A stretch of 64,000 bases of DNA from Acidobacteriaceae bacterium. Its GTDB lineage: Bacteria > Acidobacteriota > Terriglobia > Terriglobales > Acidobacteriaceae. The number at the start of each line of letters is the position of its first letter. Positions within the stretch are counted from its first letter, which is position 1. A model generated the notes under the pieces. The model did not search any database. It had not been told where the DNA came from and saw only the letters and a list, made by a program, of their open reading frames with translations. Below are positions 26,506 through 36,421 of this stretch, one piece after another. The stretch lies in NCBI GenBank assembly GCA_003134995.1, contig PLDC01000015.1, positions 186,001-250,000 on the forward strand. The letters run 5' to 3'. The translations under genes were made by a program, and so were the position numbers.

Positions 26506-27468
26506 ATGACGATCAAAGTTGAGCTTAACGAGGCGGACCTTTTGGCACGGATGCGGAACTTTGAAGACCATCTTGTGGAGCGGAAGGTAGTCAAAGACGA
26601 AAGAGACTGGAAGAAAACGGCGGTCGCCTTCGCAAACTCAGTCCCAGTCGGCCTACCTGCCGTGCTCTATATCGGTGTTCGGGACACCGGCGAGATCGAA
26701 ACGCCACAGCACAACTTGGACGAGGTCGAGAAGAAGTTCAATCGACACATGGAAAAGGTCTACCCTCGGTTCGCCTATGTTCCAAAGATCATCACGGACA
26801 ACGGACTCCAAGCCCTCGCCGTTGTTATTCCGGGCAGCGAGTTACGCCCTCATTTCGCAGGTCTGTCATACGTCCGCAGAGGTTCAGAAAACATTGAGAG
26901 TTCCGAGGAACAGTTCTCGGAATTGATCGCACAACGCAACAGCAAAACTGCCCTGCTTCTCCAGTCTAAGGGCAAGAGTGTCACAGTGTTCATCCGAACT
27001 AAGGATTCGGAGATTCCTTGGCCGACCAGCACGGTCCTCGTTGCTTGCAATCAGTTTTACGTGACCCTCAAGAAATTCGATCACGAACCGGCGCATTCCT
27101 TCCCACTCAGCCGTGTCGAAATCAGCTTCGACAATTTGAGGAACACATTACAGTTGGAGATTTCTGATCCCAACAGAAATGCCTGGAACGTGCAACTGGA
27201 ACGGCAGGTTCATCAGATCGTCGGCTTTGAAATGACACATGAAGGCCAGATTGTGTTGAAGCACCTGTTGACCGTTGGCAAAGCGGAATTTGGAAGACAG
27301 TTAGTTCAGGAAGTCTCGCTTGAGACGCAAAACAAGCAGATGCAGATTGCAGTGAAGCGTGGGCTGATACAAGTTGAACAGGACAGTAAGCGTATTCATA
27401 CTTTCTACGTTGTGAATCAAGAGTACGCCGTGGCGTTGAAGAAGGTCTTACCAGAAGTTCTTGAGTGA
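26506..27468 (+). CDS. AlbA_2/Schlafen-type domain protein
   Basis: 320 residues. The N-terminal domain (about 15-150) has the AlbA_2 pattern: ExHLVERKVV, then WKKTAVAFANS and AVLYIGVRDTGEIE, ending with LSYVRRGSENIE. This domain binds nucleic acids and occurs in Schlafen-like and bacterial defence proteins; the E-x-K-like residues may be part of the nuclease-type site. Residues about 160-320 have no assigned fold. It is followed after 72 nt by a nuclease-like gene on the same strand, forming a probable two-gene unit. Confidence 0.78.
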   Translation: MTIKVELNEADLLARMRNFEDHLVERKVVKDERDWKKTAVAFANSVPVGLPAVLYIGVRDTGEIETPQHNLDEVEKKFNRHMEKVYPRFAYVPKIITDNGLQALAVVIPGSELRPHFAGLSYVRRGSENIESSEEQFSELIAQRNSKTALLLQSKGKSVTVFIRTKDSEIPWPTSTVLVACNQFYVTLKKFDHEPAHSFPLSRVEISFDNLRNTLQLEISDPNRNAWNVQLERQVHQIVGFEMTHEGQIVLKHLLTVGKAEFGRQLVQEVSLETQNKQMQIAVKRGLIQVEQDSKRIHTFYVVNQEYAVALKKVLPEVLE

Positions 27469-27540
27469 TCGACAGCAACGGGCCGGGGTTCAACATCAGT
27501 CACTTTCGTTCGGGCGCACTCGGGACATAAAATAGCAGCG

Positions 27541-28131
27541 ATGGCGGAGCCAGAGCTTCTTGCAGCCGACATGCGGAGCAAGGCCGGACACTATGAAGTG
27601 CTCGGCGAAACCTACGCCAAGTTCGAGTTCTTCGAGAAGGGCTGGAATCCGTACAGCCGATTCCTTGATGTCGATAAGGTCGATTTGATCCTCCGAAGAC
27701 GCACGGCAACAGGAAGGCACTATCGAGAGATTCAGGTTAAGTTCGGTAAGCTCTATCCTGTCGGCCCCGAGTGGGAGCGGCGACTCTTCGATTTCACATC
27801 CTGGCGCTTTTTCAAGGAAGACGAGTTCGCCGCCCAGATCGACCAGAAAGACTTTTTCATCGCATACGTCCTGTCTCGTGATCCAACTCCAGATAAGCCA
27901 GCGTACCAAGGCGACATTTTCATCTTCCCCGTTCGTGACTTCGACAGAGTGATCCGCTGTGGCATCCCGAGCAAAGGCCAACGCAAGATTTATCTGTCGA
28001 GACTATATGGCGAGGCTGAACGCTGGGTTCTCCGCAGGGCGACCCGCTTCGACGAGATTACAGAGGATACCTGCCTCGACGTGACAGCTTATCGCCGGAA
28101 TTTCGACGCACTCTTAGCGGGAGTCAGTTGA
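27541..28131 (+). CDS. Hypothetical PD-(D/E)xK-like nuclease
   Basis: 196 residues. Residues about 42-70 read FLDVDKVDLILRRR then HYREIQVKFGK, that is, D-x...E-x-Q-V-K, matching the D and ExK core of the restriction-endonuclease fold. The remainder (LFDFTSWRFFKEDEF, IFIFPVRDFDRVIRCG) fits supporting strands of such a fold. No named family. Its stop overlaps the convergent GHKL gene by 8 nt. Function as an effector for the upstream AlbA_2 protein is inferred from proximity only. Confidence 0.55.
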   Translation: MAEPELLAADMRSKAGHYEVLGETYAKFEFFEKGWNPYSRFLDVDKVDLILRRRTATGRHYREIQVKFGKLYPVGPEWERRLFDFTSWRFFKEDEFAAQIDQKDFFIAYVLSRDPTPDKPAYQGDIFIFPVRDFDRVIRCGIPSKGQRKIYLSRLYGEAERWVLRRATRFDEITEDTCLDVTAYRRNFDALLAGVS

Positions 28132-30061
28132 TCTTCGTAGAACGATCAGCCTCGAAGTCTAGAGTTTCCTCTAAGACCTGAGCGATCTCCTCATCCTGTT
28201 TGATTTCTGGTTTGCTTTCCTGAATACGCTTTTGGAGGTTGAACGTCCGAGCGTGAGCACGGTTCAAGATCACGTCATACGGGAAAGGCTTAACCACTAT
28301 TTTGCCTTGGATCAAGTCGTCTAACCCGCTCTCGGCGGAGGCACCGAGAACGTATGCTTCAATCTCCGTCGTCACCTGAGCGCAACCCTTTGCTCGTAAT
28401 TCCTTTGAGTAATCTCTCGCTTGGTCGAGCTCTTTCTGAGTGACGCAAAAGCCGCCACGCTTGAGTTCGACAATGAGAATCTTGCGAACGCCGGACACTT
28501 CTCCTTTGGTGAACTCGTCTGCGGCATAGAAGCCGATGGAAGTGTCGGGAAGAACTACAAAGTCTGGGCGTGATCGGGAAGCGTCGATCCCTTTCTTGTT
28601 GAAAAGCTCTCGCACGACAGTGTTCATGCTTCGATTTGATGTGAATTCCACCGCTTCATACTCTGGGCCGAACATCCACAAACTTCGCTGAAAGAGTGGC
28701 TGCAACTCGTGAAGCTCATCCGCACCCTTGTCACGAATTAGCTCCTGCAATTCTTTTAATACCCGGAGTCGTCTTTCCAGTTCCCCAAGAACAATCTCCG
28801 CATTCGTGGCTGACCATCGCAGCATCAGGGAGTTCCACGTGTCAAGGTCATTGGGCGAGCAATTCACCAGTTGGCGCAGGAGATCGTAACCAGAGCGGCT
28901 TTGTTCCAACTTGCCAAGGATTTCAATCGTCTGTGAGAGTTCTCTGGTCGAAAGACTAGGGCACTTCTCTTGAACTTCGTCTATGAACTTGCCCACCTGT
29001 CGCCTAGAAGCTGGCGGCAGTTGCGCTATCAGACCTCGGTTTTGCTGAATCGCATCCTTCTTGACTGCCTTTCGATCATCCGCCATCAGTCCACGAAGTT
29101 CATCTGTGATGAATGAATGGACAGTCTTTCGCACGGCTCCCGCCTTTTCCGAATCCTTGAACCCAGTCCAGTCGGCATTCGTTTCGTGACGCAAGATGTC
29201 AGCTTCCACAACGAAGCTGAAACGTTTCGCTTCCGTGCTGCGACCGTCTAAGTATTGCCCCGGTCCATCCAGGCCTTCCCACGACGGCTCGCCGACCATT
29301 CGCTTGTTCACCCACCAAGCTATTCCCTTCAATCTGGTGGTTCGCTCTTGCTTGATCGGGTCAAGTCGGTAGACGGTTACACTGCCATGACCCTCGATTT
29401 GAACCTGCTCGGTCGATAGACGATCCAGAGTCAGGAGCTTCACAGTTTGATTGTTCACAGTCACGACGAAACTGGGATCAACGGCAAATTTGAATCCAAT
29501 TAGTTCGCAGACCGACGGGCTGGGCAGGATGTTCCGCCGAGCAATTAGTGAAATACACGTGCCGTGACCCAACTTTCGTTTTTCGCTCTGTACATCGCAA
29601 CGAAACGGAAATACCCCGCCCTTGGCTAGTTGGACTATTGCAGTCGTGCAGTTCCCATCCTTCCACGTCTCGATCTGGTATTCATCAGCGAAGCACAATG
29701 GACTGAACCTTCCCTTGCCGTTGTGGCCGAATGCTGTTCTCTTCTTGTTGGGAACGCCGGAGGGAAACGCAACCTCCATTCCTTGCTCCGCTACCCTGTC
29801 ATACTTCAGCGTTCGCCATCGAGTCTCAAATTCCTTGCGGGTCATCCCTGTTCCGTTGTCGGTGACTGACAGGCTTTCGCCGGGTAGAGCCGGCCAGACA
29901 ATCTCGACCCTATCGGCTCCTGCGTCGTAGCAGTTTGCAACGAGTTCGAGAGCCGCCACGGTTGGCTCGTCAATGATCTGGCCGACGTGGTCGTGCAGGA
30001 AGTCCGAACCGAAAAGGAACTGACCGTTCTTCGCTGGTTTTGCCGCACTTGCTTTCGTCAT
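28124..30061 (-). CDS. GHKL (Hsp90/MutL-like) ATPase fused to a PD-(D/E)xK-like nuclease
   Basis: 645 residues from ATG 30061 (GGAG 9 nt upstream); longer frames to 30196 are not supported. The N-terminal GHKL ATPase shows an N-box (Glu39, Asn43, Asp46 in ELVANCYDAGAD), the G1 box DNGTG (68-72), and the G2 box GHNGKGR (112-118). A middle helical region (about 330-470) follows. The C-terminus (about 497-535) has RPDFVV, then ILIVELKRG and KELDQARDY, matching D...ExK of the restriction-endonuclease fold. MutL/MORC-like GHKL ATPases near restriction systems have been described. It lies 65 nt downstream of hsdR on the same strand, as a fourth gene of the operon. Confidence 0.8.
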   Translation of the reverse strand: MTKASAAKPAKNGQFLFGSDFLHDHVGQIIDEPTVAALELVANCYDAGADRVEIVWPALPGESLSVTDNGTGMTRKEFETRWRTLKYDRVAEQGMEVAFPSGVPNKKRTAFGHNGKGRFSPLCFADEYQIETWKDGNCTTAIVQLAKGGVFPFRCDVQSEKRKLGHGTCISLIARRNILPSPSVCELIGFKFAVDPSFVVTVNNQTVKLLTLDRLSTEQVQIEGHGSVTVYRLDPIKQERTTRLKGIAWWVNKRMVGEPSWEGLDGPGQYLDGRSTEAKRFSFVVEADILRHETNADWTGFKDSEKAGAVRKTVHSFITDELRGLMADDRKAVKKDAIQQNRGLIAQLPPASRRQVGKFIDEVQEKCPSLSTRELSQTIEILGKLEQSRSGYDLLRQLVNCSPNDLDTWNSLMLRWSATNAEIVLGELERRLRVLKELQELIRDKGADELHELQPLFQRSLWMFGPEYEAVEFTSNRSMNTVVRELFNKKGIDASRSRPDFVVLPDTSIGFYAADEFTKGEVSGVRKILIVELKRGGFCVTQKELDQARDYSKELRAKGCAQVTTEIEAYVLGASAESGLDDLIQGKIVVKPFPYDVILNRAHARTFNLQKRIQESKPEIKQDEEIAQVLEETLDFEADRSTKIN

Positions 30062-30126
30062 TGAGACCACTCCAACGCCAATCCGCCAGCAGCGAATAAA
30101 AGGCGAATCAATTATACTCCAGTCGA

Positions 30127-33100
30127 TCAGTTGACGTACAAACTCTTGTTCTGCTCCTGATAAGAATCGAAGACGTGCTGATAGACCGACTGGCACTTCT
30201 GCTCATAAACCTCCGGCGTGTAAACCCGTGGGAGTTGATCGAGCACGGTCTCAATCGTGACCAGGACTGCCGCCCGAGTCGTCTGTCTCTTCTTCCAGTC
30301 AAGGACGAGGCGCTCTCGTTTCAGCGTGGCGAGTAAATCCTTGGCGACCTTCTTAACCTGTTGTTCCTCCCCCTTTGTCAGCTTGATCTCTGGCTTCGTT
30401 AGCAGGTCAAAGATCACCAACTCCTCTTCAGTCAATTGCTCCGAGATTCCCCGCTTCTCCTCCTCAGACAATTTCCGGGCGAACGCAGTCAACTTGGCGA
30501 ACCAAGTCTCGATGTTCAATGCACCCGAGTTGTATTCATCAATCATCTTTTGAAATTCTTGCAGGAAGTCGATCCGGGTCCGATTCAGGCGAACCATTCG
30601 GGTCAAGTTCTGTGTGATCTGGCTGCGGAGTTTCTGTGCCTCTGTCGTTTTTCGGCCTTTGTCGAATTTGGAACGGAGAGCATCGAAGTCAATCTGGCTC
30701 AGGTCGATGTAATTCGTCGTCTCTGACGCCTTGATCACATACCCTTGTGTCGCAATCGAGTAGTCGAGCAGAGAGGCGACATCGCTCATCACTTCAGAGA
30801 TATCCGTCGCCGGAATATCAACCTTGATCTTCGCAGCGATCACCGAGAATACTTTGCAGATCGGTGCGTACTCGTTAGCAGCAAGATCCGGCAGAAGAGA
30901 CTTGAAAAGCCGATCCACATTCCCGGCCAACTGCAAATACTGTCGCCTCGTCTCATCGTTGATGACGAACGCAGCGACAGCATCATCCTTCAGCTTTTCA
31001 CGATCAAAGCCCGTCGCATCTCGAATCGCAGCCGGGTCAACGCCTCTCTCTTCACTGAACGTCGTCGCTTCAGTAATTGCGTCGGCAAGCTCGTCAACGA
31101 GTTCGCTCTTGTCCTTAATCGGAGATTCGCCAGCGGCTCCGCCCCGAGCCGCACCATAGATTGCGAGTGCCTTCTGAAGATTTCGGAAGATGCCGACGTA
31201 ATCGACGATCAGCCCGTTTAGCTTGTCCCGCCAGACCCGATTCGCCCTAGCAATCGTCTGCATCAGTGTGTGATTCTTCAACGGCTTGTCGAGGTAAATA
31301 GTTGAGCAAGACGGCACGTCGAAACCAGTGATCCACATCGCACAGACAAAGACAATCCGCAGTGGGTCGTCAGACTTCTTGAACTTCGTTTCCAGGTCCT
31401 CCTTGACCATCCGCTTCCGGTGCTTGGCGATGTCCAGACCCTTCTTCTTGAACTCCTCAATCTCGTTCTGCGATGACGACACGACCACAGCCATGTCGGT
31501 CCCTCGGAGAAATTTGAGCCGCTGTTCCAATTCGTCTTTATCGTCAGTCGCCCGAACCGCTGACGCTTCGAACTTTGCCAACGCCGCCTTCCAGTGCTTC
31601 TGCACCTTGTCGTACATGCGGACTGCCGTCGCCTTATCTATCGAAATGACCATCGCCTTCGCTAAGACGCCCCGGCCCGTGTAATGGGCGACGATGTCTT
31701 CAGCGATTCGGTCGAGACGTTCTTCTCTCGTAATCAGGTGATACTCTCGGGCGAACTCCCGTTCCAGTTTCGTCTGTTGATCCTCATCGAGTTCTGCGTC
31801 GTCGATGATCGCCGCAATGTCGTCCCTCAAATTATCGTTCGTCAGTTGCAGTTCGGGGATGCGGTTCTCGTAATACAGGGGGACGGTATTCCCGTCGTCG
31901 ATTGACTGCTTGAAATTGTAGATCGAGACATAATCGCCGAAGACTTCCTTCGTCCGTTCTTCCCCGGCAATCAACGGCGTTCCTGTGAACCCGATGAACG
32001 CAGCGTTCGGGAGAGCGTTCCTCATGTTCAATGCGAACACATCGTATTGGCTCCGATGCGCCTCATCCGTGATGACGACGATGTCATCCCTGTCAGACAA
32101 TTTCGGGTACGTCCCGCCCTCTTCCGTGCGGAACTTCTGAATCAGCGTGAACACGTAGCGGTGATCTTCGGCGTTGAGAAGTGTCTTGAGATGGTCAGCA
32201 CTCTGTGCTCGGACACTCGCTTCATCTTCGATCACTGCTCCGGTCGAAGCGAAGTTCCGATAAATCTGGCCGTCCAAATCCTCTCTGTCAGTGACAATGA
32301 CAAATGTCCAGTTGCCAGGAAGCGTCCGCAAGACTTTCTGGGAGAAGAAGACCATCGAGTAGCTCTTGCCCGAGCCTTGCGTGTGCCAGAATACCCCGAG
32401 CTTCCCTTGGTTTTCTTTGATCTGCTGGGCGGCTGAAATCGCCTTGTTGACTCCAAGGAACTGGTGATTCTTCGCAACGAGCTTCGCCGTCTCGCCTCTC
32501 GCTTCGCTGAACAGGGTGAAGTTCTCCACGATATCGAGAAACCGTGCAGGCTCACAAACGCCTCGGATCATCGTCTCCAGACTGACACGGCCTTCCTCGC
32601 CCTCGTCATTGATCTTTTTCCATTCAGCAAAGTGCTCCCAGCCCGCCGTCATGCTCCCGATGCGACTCTTCGATCCGTTCGACAAGATGATGACTGCGTT
32701 GTACCGGAAGACTTGCGGGATCGTGTCCCGGTAATCGGAGAGGTTGTACTTGAAGGCATTCTCAAGCGACTTGTGCGATGTCTTCAGTTCGATGAATAGT
32801 AGCGGGATGCCATTGACGAACCCGATGAGATCGGCCCGCTTTCTGCCGTAGTCGCCAGAAATCCAAAACTGCGAGGCGAGAAAGAAATCGTTCTCGCCGG
32901 GGTTCTCCCAGTCGATGATTTTTACTGTCTCGATAGCTTCGTTGTCGTCAGCGGCTCGGTAGGTGACCTTAACCCCGTCCTTCAGGAGCTTGTAGACTTC
33001 CTGATTCGCACGGACAGGACTCAGGACGCTTCTGTCCTTCGACACTTCATCGACAGCAATATCCAAGGCCAGAGGCGGCACGCCGGGGTTCAACTTTTCG

Positions 33101-33273
33101 AGTGCTGTTTTGAGCCGGGATTCAAGGACGACTTGCTCGGTCGTCTCCCGTCCTAGCGTGGAATTCGCCCCGCAGACTTCGTGATAGCAGTTGGCCGATT
33201 TCCATCCGAGGTCTTGAAACAAACGGACGGTATTCCGTTCAAGTGTATCTTCAGAATCGGGATTGAAGGTCAT
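30127..33273 (-). CDS. hsdR: Type I restriction enzyme, R subunit
   Basis: 1048 residues, full length. The N-terminal nuclease domain has Asp148 (RADLIGF) and Glu162/Lys164 (LFIELKT), the D...ExK site. The helicase motor has Walker A TQGSGKS (298-304), the DEAH box ITDEAHRSQ (403-406) and motif III FTGTP, and a C-terminal helical domain that joins it to HsdM/HsdS. It translocates DNA with ATP and cuts far from the recognition site when the site is unmethylated. Its start overlaps the hsdS stop by 4 nt. It appears intact. Confidence 0.96.
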   Translation of the reverse strand: MTFNPDSEDTLERNTVRLFQDLGWKSANCYHEVCGANSTLGRETTEQVVLESRLKTALEKLNPGVPPLALDIAVDEVSKDRSVLSPVRANQEVYKLLKDGVKVTYRAADDNEAIETVKIIDWENPGENDFFLASQFWISGDYGRKRADLIGFVNGIPLLFIELKTSHKSLENAFKYNLSDYRDTIPQVFRYNAVIILSNGSKSRIGSMTAGWEHFAEWKKINDEGEEGRVSLETMIRGVCEPARFLDIVENFTLFSEARGETAKLVAKNHQFLGVNKAISAAQQIKENQGKLGVFWHTQGSGKSYSMVFFSQKVLRTLPGNWTFVIVTDREDLDGQIYRNFASTGAVIEDEASVRAQSADHLKTLLNAEDHRYVFTLIQKFRTEEGGTYPKLSDRDDIVVITDEAHRSQYDVFALNMRNALPNAAFIGFTGTPLIAGEERTKEVFGDYVSIYNFKQSIDDGNTVPLYYENRIPELQLTNDNLRDDIAAIIDDAELDEDQQTKLEREFAREYHLITREERLDRIAEDIVAHYTGRGVLAKAMVISIDKATAVRMYDKVQKHWKAALAKFEASAVRATDDKDELEQRLKFLRGTDMAVVVSSSQNEIEEFKKKGLDIAKHRKRMVKEDLETKFKKSDDPLRIVFVCAMWITGFDVPSCSTIYLDKPLKNHTLMQTIARANRVWRDKLNGLIVDYVGIFRNLQKALAIYGAARGGAAGESPIKDKSELVDELADAITEATTFSEERGVDPAAIRDATGFDREKLKDDAVAAFVINDETRRQYLQLAGNVDRLFKSLLPDLAANEYAPICKVFSVIAAKIKVDIPATDISEVMSDVASLLDYSIATQGYVIKASETTNYIDLSQIDFDALRSKFDKGRKTTEAQKLRSQITQNLTRMVRLNRTRIDFLQEFQKMIDEYNSGALNIETWFAKLTAFARKLSEEEKRGISEQLTEEELVIFDLLTKPEIKLTKGEEQQVKKVAKDLLATLKRERLVLDWKKRQTTRAAVLVTIETVLDQLPRVYTPEVYEQKCQSVYQHVFDSYQEQNKSLYVN

Positions 33274-34583
33274 ACGCTTTGAGCGACCGCCTCGGCGACG
33301 CCCACACTGATCTCGCCAGATATCAGTTTAGGTAGCAAATATTCTCTGGTGATGCGGAGGTTTTGGTTTTGTCTAGCGGTGATGAGGATCAACGAGGTTA
33401 GAGGCTTGGCGAAATTGTCAAACCGTTGCACCAAGGTTTTCGGCGGCAAAATGATGGGCAATTGCAACAGGTCTTTTCGTGCGAGTCCCGGAATGGCTGA
33501 TCCAGTGCCATGTAGATGCATCCACTTCAGTGTCTCATCAGAACTCAGGTGATAGTACAGGTAGTCTTGTGTGGTGCGGTCGGTTGTTCTGAGCCGGTAC
33601 ACATGGCTGTTAATCACCATCTGTGAAAATGGGAATCCGTCGCCCACGAGCGAAACGTGCGGATGAAAGTTTCCGGGCTGTCCGCCATCCTTGTACACCA
33701 GCACATCCCTGTCTTGGAGAACTCCCTGATTCATTTTGTCAAAGTATTCGACTGGCACGTATCTCGTCTTTGCATAGTCGAAGCGTCCAACACCTGAAAT
33801 ACTCTCCGCCCCTATGCTGGGTACTCCCTCACTAAAGCTAGCAATGCCCCCCTTTGGGCGGTTGCCTGTTTCCAGAACGCTTAAGTTTCCTTCTAAAGGC
33901 TCGACGCTCCATCCTTCGGGAATCAGTCCTGCTTCCGATTCCACCATCTCGACCCTCTCGTGGCCGGGGAAGCGGAAGTTCACAAACCATTCCCGGTAAA
34001 TCATCTTTGCCATCCCTTCGAGAATCTTGATCCGGCGAGTGTTGTTTTCGATCAGATCGTCGTAGGCGGCGAGGATGGAAGATATTTTGTACTGAACTGG
34101 TTTGGGCGGCAGGGGGACTTCCAATCTTCCAAGGATGTCCTGATTGAGGTTGGAGATGTTCGTGCCTCCACCATGCAGCGATAGAGCTTGTCGAATCAAC
34201 CTCGATCTGAACAGATATGCGTAGAAGCGAGGCAGACAGGTGTCGGAAATAAATCTGAGCCTGATCGAAAAGGCAGAATGCGTCACATCTTCACGGAGGC
34301 CGTCAACGAACATACTTCGTCCGATCAGTTCTCTGTTTCCGTTCGACCGAACAAAAAGAATGTCTCCGTTCTTCAGGAGATGTTCCTTCCGCACAACGCC
34401 CTCAGGATTGATCTGTTCAAGATTGTCGAAAGAAGCCCTGACGTTGTTTTGGAAATCCCCAACACCGATGACCTTGATTCCACTCCCGAAGTTGGCTTTG
34501 GAAAAATTGACGCCATTCCTGAACTCAGCAAGGGTGCTAAGTGGAACGAGCGGCCATCGATTCTTGGGGCGGCTAACTATCAT
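33270..34583 (-). CDS. hsdS: Type I restriction-modification specificity subunit
   Basis: 437 residues with two target-recognition domains. TRD1 begins [16 protein letters not shown]. The first conserved region is [21 protein letters not shown], then [15 protein letters not shown]2 begins [18 protein letters not shown], and the second conserved helix region contains [16 protein letters not shown]. HsdS sets the DNA target of both methylation and restriction. It overlaps hsdM and hsdR by 4 nt on either side. I see no inverted repeats or second hsdS copy that would suggest phase-variable shuffling. Confidence 0.93.
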   Translation of the reverse strand: MIVSRPKNRWPLVPLSTLAEFRNGVNFSKANFGSGIKVIGVGDFQNNVRASFDNLEQINPEGVVRKEHLLKNGDILFVRSNGNRELIGRSMFVDGLREDVTHSAFSIRLRFISDTCLPRFYAYLFRSRLIRQALSLHGGGTNISNLNQDILGRLEVPLPPKPVQYKISSILAAYDDLIENNTRRIKILEGMAKMIYREWFVNFRFPGHERVEMVESEAGLIPEGWSVEPLEGNLSVLETGNRPKGGIASFSEGVPSIGAESISGVGRFDYAKTRYVPVEYFDKMNQGVLQDRDVLVYKDGGQPGNFHPHVSLVGDGFPFSQMVINSHVYRLRTTDRTTQDYLYYHLSSDETLKWMHLHGTGSAIPGLARKDLLQLPIILPPKTLVQRFDNFAKPLTSLILITARQNQNLRITREYLLPKLISGEISVGVAEAVAQSV

Positions 34584-36124
34584 GCATTTCGTAAAATAGC
34601 AGAGACATTCTCAGCTATCAGGTCTTCCAGTTCTCGGGCTTCGCTATTCAAGGTTTCCAGTTCCTCGTGCAGTTCCTCCAACCGCACACTGAACTCAAAA
34701 TCGTCTGCTGCTCGTTCCGCAGCCCCGACGTAGCGACCCGGATTAAGGCTCCATCCCTGTGCTTCAATCTCAGCAAGCGTTGCAACTCTGCAAAGTCCTG
34801 CGACATCCACGTACTTGCCCTTTGGAAAATTCTGCTTCATCAGTTCGGAGCTTCCTGCTTCGGCTTCAGCACTCTCGCATCGATAGAGCCGAACAATGTT
34901 AGCGATGAACTCAGTTTGTTTGGGTAGGAAGTCTCGATGTGCTCGATCAATCTGGCGAAAAACATGTCTGGCATCGATGAACAAGACCGTGTCTTTACGT
35001 TTCGTCTTGGTCTTGCCACGGTCTAAGAACCAAAGTGTGCAAGGTAGGGTGACCGTATAAAAGAAATTCGGACCAATAGAGATCATCACGTCCACGGCCC
35101 GAGCTTCGAGCAACTGTCGGCGGACTTCTAGCTCTGATCCTCTTGCATCTCCGGCAGAGTTCGCCATCACAAACCCAGCACGTCCAGTCTGGTTCAAAGC
35201 ACTGTAGAAAACCTCAATCCAGAGATAGTTCGCATTGTCCGCCCTCGGCACTCCGAACGAGTAACGTGGGTCGTCCTTGATCCTTTCCTTATCGACCTTA
35301 TCGACATTGAACGGCGGATTCGCCATTACAAAATCGAACTTGCCGACGCTCTTGTGAATGTCCTCGTAGTATGTGACCGCCTGTCGGATATCGCCAGAAA
35401 GACCGTGAACGGCAAGGTTCATCTTGCAGAGACGGATGGTCTCAGCTACCTTCTCCTGTCCGTAGATCGAGATTTCATTGACAGTCTTCTGATGGTGTTC
35501 GACGAACGCAGCCGACTGGACGAACATGCCACCTGATCCACACGCCGGGTCGAAAATCTTCCCGTGAAACGGCTCAATGATCTCGACAATCAACTTAACG
35601 ATGCTCGTCGGAGTGAAAAACTCTCCACCCTTTTGTCCCTCGGCCATTGCGAACTCTCCGAGGAAGTATTCATAAATTTTGCCGAAGGTATCTCCCTCAA
35701 CCGTCATCGGGATCGCTGCAAAGTTCTTCAGCAATGAAACCAACAGGCTCTTTTCCAAACCGTTGTAGGTCTTGGGAAGGACATCTTTGAGGTCTTCGTT
35801 GTCCGCCTCAATCGCCTTCATTGCTTCATTGATCGCCTTGCCGATGTCAGTCCCTTCTGGAAGATTCAGCAGGTAGCTGAACCGGGACTTCTCGGGAAGG
35901 TAGAGAACCCCCTGTGCTTGGTAGTCGGCCTTGCCGATCTTCCGGCGTCCGCTGGCGGCAGGCATCTTCTTCTCGGCCTCCGTGAACTTCTGGTCGGCGT
36001 AGCGGAGGAAGATTAGCCCAAGCACTGGGACGGAGTACTCGGACGATTTGAGCTTGGAGTTCGCCCGAAGTTCGTCGGCGGCGTCCCACAGCCGTTTTTC
36101 AAGATCGGTATGATTTGCAGGCAT
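34580..36124 (-). CDS. hsdM: Type I restriction-modification methyltransferase subunit
   Basis: 514 residues. The N-terminal HsdM_N helices lead to motif [10 protein letters not shown] (192-200, S-adenosylmethionine binding) and motif IV NPPF (269-272), the N6-adenine methylase signature. [16 protein letters not shown] before motif I is also a family hallmark. First gene of the hsdM-hsdS-hsdR-GHKL operon. No good ribosome binding site precedes 36124; alternative starts exist. Confidence 0.96.
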   Translation of the reverse strand: MPANHTDLEKRLWDAADELRANSKLKSSEYSVPVLGLIFLRYADQKFTEAEKKMPAASGRRKIGKADYQAQGVLYLPEKSRFSYLLNLPEGTDIGKAINEAMKAIEADNEDLKDVLPKTYNGLEKSLLVSLLKNFAAIPMTVEGDTFGKIYEYFLGEFAMAEGQKGGEFFTPTSIVKLIVEIIEPFHGKIFDPACGSGGMFVQSAAFVEHHQKTVNEISIYGQEKVAETIRLCKMNLAVHGLSGDIRQAVTYYEDIHKSVGKFDFVMANPPFNVDKVDKERIKDDPRYSFGVPRADNANYLWIEVFYSALNQTGRAGFVMANSAGDARGSELEVRRQLLEARAVDVMISIGPNFFYTVTLPCTLWFLDRGKTKTKRKDTVLFIDARHVFRQIDRAHRDFLPKQTEFIANIVRLYRCESAEAEAGSSELMKQNFPKGKYVDVAGLCRVATLAEIEAQGWSLNPGRYVGAAERAADDFEFSVRLEELHEELETLNSEARELEDLIAENVSAILRNA

Positions 36125-36190
36125 GGCGTTAGGTCTAAACCGCCGATGATAGCAGGCTTGCCCGAACTACAGAAGCGACCGAAGTATAGA

Positions 36191-36394
36191 ATGGGTCCAA
36201 CTATGGCTAATCTTCCCGGTCCTCAGCCCGACGTGCTGTTCTGCCCTCATTGCAAGGGTGATCTGCGTAACATCGCCCGAGACGAGATGCGCTCAAAGGG
36301 GTACAAGCGGAAGGATGGCACAGTATCACAAGACACGCACACTTATGAATGCCGAAGCTGCAAGCACCGCTTTGAGATCAACCAAGAGCAATAA
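36191..36394 (+). CDS. Small zinc-ribbon protein
   Basis: 67 residues from ATG 36191 (another ATG at 36203). CPHCKGDLRN then CRSCKHRFEI give a CxxC...CxxC zinc ribbon. It is divergent from hsdM. Likely a nucleic-acid-binding or regulatory small protein, but the role is not readable. Confidence 0.6.
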   Translation: MGPTMANLPGPQPDVLFCPHCKGDLRNIARDEMRSKGYKRKDGTVSQDTHTYECRSCKHRFEINQEQ

Positions 36395-36421
36395 AAGTCA
36401 AACAGCCCACTTCCAATCGGG

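Noticed and set aside
28696..28959. Plus-strand frame within the GHKL gene
   Set aside because: Antisense shadow of the conserved middle region.
33270..34583. Phase-variable hsdS
   Set aside because: There is no second hsdS fragment, recombinase or inverted repeat next to it, and no long simple repeat inside.
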